Assembly (NCBI GenBank): GCA_016931185.1
Contig: JAFGFI010000314.1
Span: 1 to 54,776, forward strand
Source: Anaerolineae bacterium
Lineage (GTDB): Bacteria > Chloroflexota > Anaerolineae > B4-G1 > SLSP01
DNA length: 54,776 bases
Direction: 5' to 3'
Position numbers and translations under genes: made by a program. Within the stretch, counting starts at the first letter, position 1; the number at the start of each line of letters is the position of its first letter. Shown one piece after another: positions 52,592 through 54,776 of the stretch. The notes beneath the pieces were generated by a model, which was not told the DNA's origin, searched no databases, and saw nothing but the letters and a program-made list of their open reading frames with translations.

Positions 52592-53209
52592 TTAATTCCT
52601 AACTCCTGATCCACCCTTGTACCCCTGCGCCACGATAAACTGCTCCCAGCTTTCTTTGCGGCTGGCCTCGGGCTTGTGGAGTTTGACGGGATGGAAGGCG
52701 AGTTTCACTTCGTGAATCAGAGCGGGAAGGTCCTCGCCATTAAAAACTTTGATCACCAGATTGCCACCGGGACGTAGCAGGCATTTTGCCACTGCAAGCG
52801 CGGCGTACCCCAATTCAATGCTCAATACATGGTCCCGCAGTTTAATCCCCGTGGTTGAGGGAGCTGCATCGCTGAGTACAATATTGACCTGCCCCCCGGA
52901 CGCTTCGATGATCTGAGCCTGGATTTCGGGCATGGTCATATCCCCTTGGAGACAGAGTACGCCGGGAATTGGCTCCATCGCTTGTATATCTAGGGCAATG
53001 ATACGCCCTTGGTGGCCCACCAATTTTTTCACTGCCTGTGACCATGAGCCAGGTGCGGCTCCTAAATCCACAACGACATCTCCCCGTTTGATTATGTGGA
53101 ATTTGTTCTGGATTTGTAATAGCTTATAGGCAGAGCGAGCGCGATACCCTTCATCTTTAGCCCGGCGGAAGAACTGATCCTGTTGTTGTTGTTTGCGCCA
53201 ATGAGTCAT
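52592..53209 (-). CDS. rlmE: 23S rRNA (uridine-2552-2'-O) methyltransferase
   Basis: FtsJ/RrmJ-family methyltransferase, 205 residues, modifying U2552 in the A-loop of 23S rRNA. RSAYKLLQIQNKF carries the catalytic Lys, DLGAAPGSWSQ the SAM loop, LSDAAPSTTG the catalytic Asp, and GGNLVIKVFNGED the second Lys. Its ATG overlaps the hflX stop by four bases (ATGA). The last residues (SGVRN) and stop codon come from an aggagttaggaattaa word repeat, so the original C terminus was probably different. Confidence 0.94.
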   Translation of the reverse strand: MTHWRKQQQQDQFFRRAKDEGYRARSAYKLLQIQNKFHIIKRGDVVVDLGAAPGSWSQAVKKLVGHQGRIIALDIQAMEPIPGVLCLQGDMTMPEIQAQIIEASGGQVNIVLSDAAPSTTGIKLRDHVLSIELGYAALAVAKCLLRPGGNLVIKVFNGEDLPALIHEVKLAFHPVKLHKPEASRKESWEQFIVAQGYKGGSGVRN

Positions 53210-54555
53210 GAACTACGACCCGCGCGGAATTCTTCAAACTGTGCGACCAGATGATCGGGAATACGCCCCAGAATATAGGTACCTTCGGGCAGATGTCTCT
53301 CCTCACTGATCAAGCCGCGCTCATGAAACAGGCTGACCAACTCTCCTCGCTCAAAGGGAATGATGACTTTGATGCGCCGCATCTCGGCTTCCAACACTTC
53401 CTCAACATTCTCCAGGAGGGTGTCTAACCCTTGTCCCTTCATCGCTGAGATGGCAACACTATCGGGAAGCCCCCGGAGTGACTCACAGGCTGCATCAGGA
53501 TCGGATAGACGATCGATCTTGTTGAGGACATTGATGATGGGCAAATCGGCGGCTTTGATTTCTTGTAGTGTTTGATAGACGGCGCGCGCTTGTTCTCGTG
53601 CTTTGGGATGGCTGGCATCAATCACGTGTAGCAAGAGATCGGATTCGGCAACTTCTTCCAATGTTGCGCGGAAGGCAGCAATCAACTCGGTAGGGAGCTT
53701 TTGGATGAAGCCTACCGTGTCTGTCATCAACACGACCGTGCCGCCCGGCAACGTCACCCGGCGCGTGGTGGGATCGAGGGTGGCGAAGAGTTGATCTGCG
53801 ATGTAAATATCCGCGCCGCTCAAAGCGTTGAGTAAGGTGGATTTCCCTGCATTGGTATAGCCCACCAGGGCCACCGTGGGCATCCCAGTGCGCCGCCGCT
53901 GCGAGCGGTGACGCGCGCGCGCCGCGCGTACGACATCCAATTCGTGCTTGATATGCGCGATGCGGCGGCGGATGGCAAAGCGATCCATCTCCAATTTCGT
54001 CTCACCCGGACCGCGCAACCCAACGCCGCCGGTGCTTCCTCCGGCGCGACCGCCGGCCTGCCGCGTCATTGTGTGCTGTGTCCACGTCTGCGTCAAACGC
54101 GGCAGGCGATACTCGTATTGCGCCAGTTCCACCTGGAGCGCGCCCTCTTTTGTGTGGGCGTGTAGGGCAAAAATATCCAGGATTAGGCCGGTGCGATCCA
54201 TCACCTTAATCTCGTTGCCAAAGATGTGCTCTAATTCACGTTGGTGACGTGGAGTGAGTTCCTCATCGAAGATAATAACATCCGCCGCCATCATTCGCAG
54301 AGTATCAGCGATCTCTGTCGCTTTCCCCTTGCCGATAAATGTAGTAGAGTTAGGCTTTTGAAGCTTTTGCGTTGTGCGCCCCAAGACTTCCAGTCCAGCC
54401 GTTTGTGCCAGTCGTTCAAGCTCATCTAAAGATTCTTCGGCGGGCCAGGAATCGGGTATAAACTTACCGTCTGGAATTTCCTTCCATTCTACACCGACCA
54501 GGAAAGCCTTTTCCGGTGGTGCTATATTTTCCTTTATAGATTCGCGTTGTGACAT
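53206..54555 (-). CDS. hflX: Ribosome-associated GTPase HflX
   Basis: 449-residue GTPase that binds and splits stalled 50S-associated ribosomes. The N-terminal HflX domain (about 20-185) has TTQKLQKPNSTTFIGKGKA, IIFDEELTPRHQRELE and GGRAGGSTGGVGLRGPGETK; the G domain has G1 GYTNAGKST, G2/G3 TDTVGFIQKLP and G4 NVLNKID. The ATG at 54555 has GGGAG six bases upstream; a longer reading from 54600 would start in repeat sequence. It is the first gene of an hflX-rlmE pair, both acting on ribosomes. Confidence 0.95.
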   Translation of the reverse strand: MSQRESIKENIAPPEKAFLVGVEWKEIPDGKFIPDSWPAEESLDELERLAQTAGLEVLGRTTQKLQKPNSTTFIGKGKATEIADTLRMMAADVIIFDEELTPRHQRELEHIFGNEIKVMDRTGLILDIFALHAHTKEGALQVELAQYEYRLPRLTQTWTQHTMTRQAGGRAGGSTGGVGLRGPGETKLEMDRFAIRRRIAHIKHELDVVRAARARHRSQRRRTGMPTVALVGYTNAGKSTLLNALSGADIYIADQLFATLDPTTRRVTLPGGTVVLMTDTVGFIQKLPTELIAAFRATLEEVAESDLLLHVIDASHPKAREQARAVYQTLQEIKAADLPIINVLNKIDRLSDPDAACESLRGLPDSVAISAMKGQGLDTLLENVEEVLEAEMRRIKVIIPFERGELVSLFHERGLISEERHLPEGTYILGRIPDHLVAQFEEFRAGRSS

Positions 54556-54559
54556 ATAT

Positions 54560-54776
54560 CTCCCTTGAAAATCGCAAATTGGCAAATTTAAAATTGACAA
54601 ATTGTGAAAACCCTTGAAAACTTGGTTCTGTCTTAAATTTTCATCCTGCTGCTGGTGAACGCACTGCGTTAATGGGTAATTCCTCTGAAAATAGCGAATT
54701 ACGAATAACGAATTACGGATTCAATTTTCATCCTACTGCTGGTGAACGCACCGTGTTAATGGGTAATTCCCTTGAA
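54560..54776. repeat. Tandem 87-base repeat upstream of hflX, running off the window
   Basis: 54636-54689 and 54723-54776 are near-identical 54-base units (TTTTCATCC, GCTGGTGAACGCAC, GTTAATGGGTAATTCC) with a period of 87. The spacers are word repeats (aaattggcaaattt; cgaattacgaataacgaattacg). The array continues past the window end. No gene or clear promoter was found within it. Confidence 0.7.

Noticed and set aside
54636..54776. Possible CRISPR array
   Set aside because: Only two units are seen, of 54 bases, with AT-rich repetitive spacers rather than unique ones, and no cas genes are in the window.

Overview
The window is bacterial chromosome of about 50% GC, densely packed with genes on both strands. 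It carries no rRNA, tRNA or CRISPR array that I can recognise. Several features together suggest a member of the Chloroflexota, probably Anaerolineae-like: a short 201-residue EF-Ts, a eukaryotic-type Ser/Thr kinase with a Thr/Pro-rich stalk and an NBR1-like Ig domain, TPR and beta-propeller membrane proteins, an archaeal/Thermus-type TtuA-TtuB tRNA thiolation pair, a HerA-like ATPase, a SufCBD system, and very many short palindromic 'word' repeats. This placement is inference from gene content and style, not from a phylogenetic marker comparison.

Layout. 1-6978 (+) is a translation and envelope housekeeping block: rpsB, tsf, pyrH, frr, uppS, cdsA, rho. 6985-9280 (+) holds two GT4 glycosyltransferases. 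9400-13316 (-) is a compact operon of HerA-like ATPase, dual-specificity phosphatase, membrane-anchored PLD-family enzyme and membrane PDZ protein. 13860-16439 (+) is an alpha-glucan phosphorylase. 16468-21494 (-) runs TPR/HTH protein, TtuB-like sulfur carrier, TtuA-like thiolase, small membrane protein, MoxR ATPase, DUF58 protein and PrmC. 22048-25529 (+) is a TGS-uridine-kinase-like protein and a TPR/propeller membrane protein. 25658-28201 (-) is an ACT-domain protein and a Ser/Thr kinase, divergent from 28455-33967 (+): DeoR regulator, PfkB kinase, a fused E1 alpha-beta 2-oxoacid dehydrogenase and an E2 with two subunit-binding domains. 34028-41243 (-) holds sulfatase, L-rhamnose isomerase, anaerobic sulfatase maturase and an orphan sensor kinase. 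41369-44597 holds a VWA protein and two Yip1-family membrane proteins. 44749-48566 (+) is sufC-sufB-sufD. 48572-54555 (-) is hflX, rlmE, a polysaccharide deacetylase and sbcC.

The most distinctive content is the repeat landscape. I found a palindromic MITE-like family of about 83 bp with three copies. Two copies are flanked by 8-9 bp direct repeats. One is interrupted by a second, unrelated 166-bp MITE with 22-bp terminal inverted repeats and a 5-bp target duplication. Another sits in the loop of an older 20-bp hairpin whose relative is also in the window. A third MITE type, 79 bp long, has an 8-bp target duplication. In addition, simple iterated 'word' repeats form terminator-like hairpins between genes and have been taken into reading frames: they supply the last residues and stop codons of at least five genes, the start region of the DUF58 gene, an insert in a glycosyltransferase and both linkers of the E2 protein.

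Regulatory signals that can be read directly include good sigma-70-type promoters ahead of rpsB, the TPR-ttuB-ttuA operon, the TGS kinase, the ACT-kinase operon, the deoR operon, one Yip1 gene and sufC, and stem-loops between most convergent gene pairs. Functional calls for housekeeping genes are firm. Those for the HerA-DUSP-PLD-PDZ operon, the sugar/dehydrogenase operon and the sulfatase cluster are family-level only.
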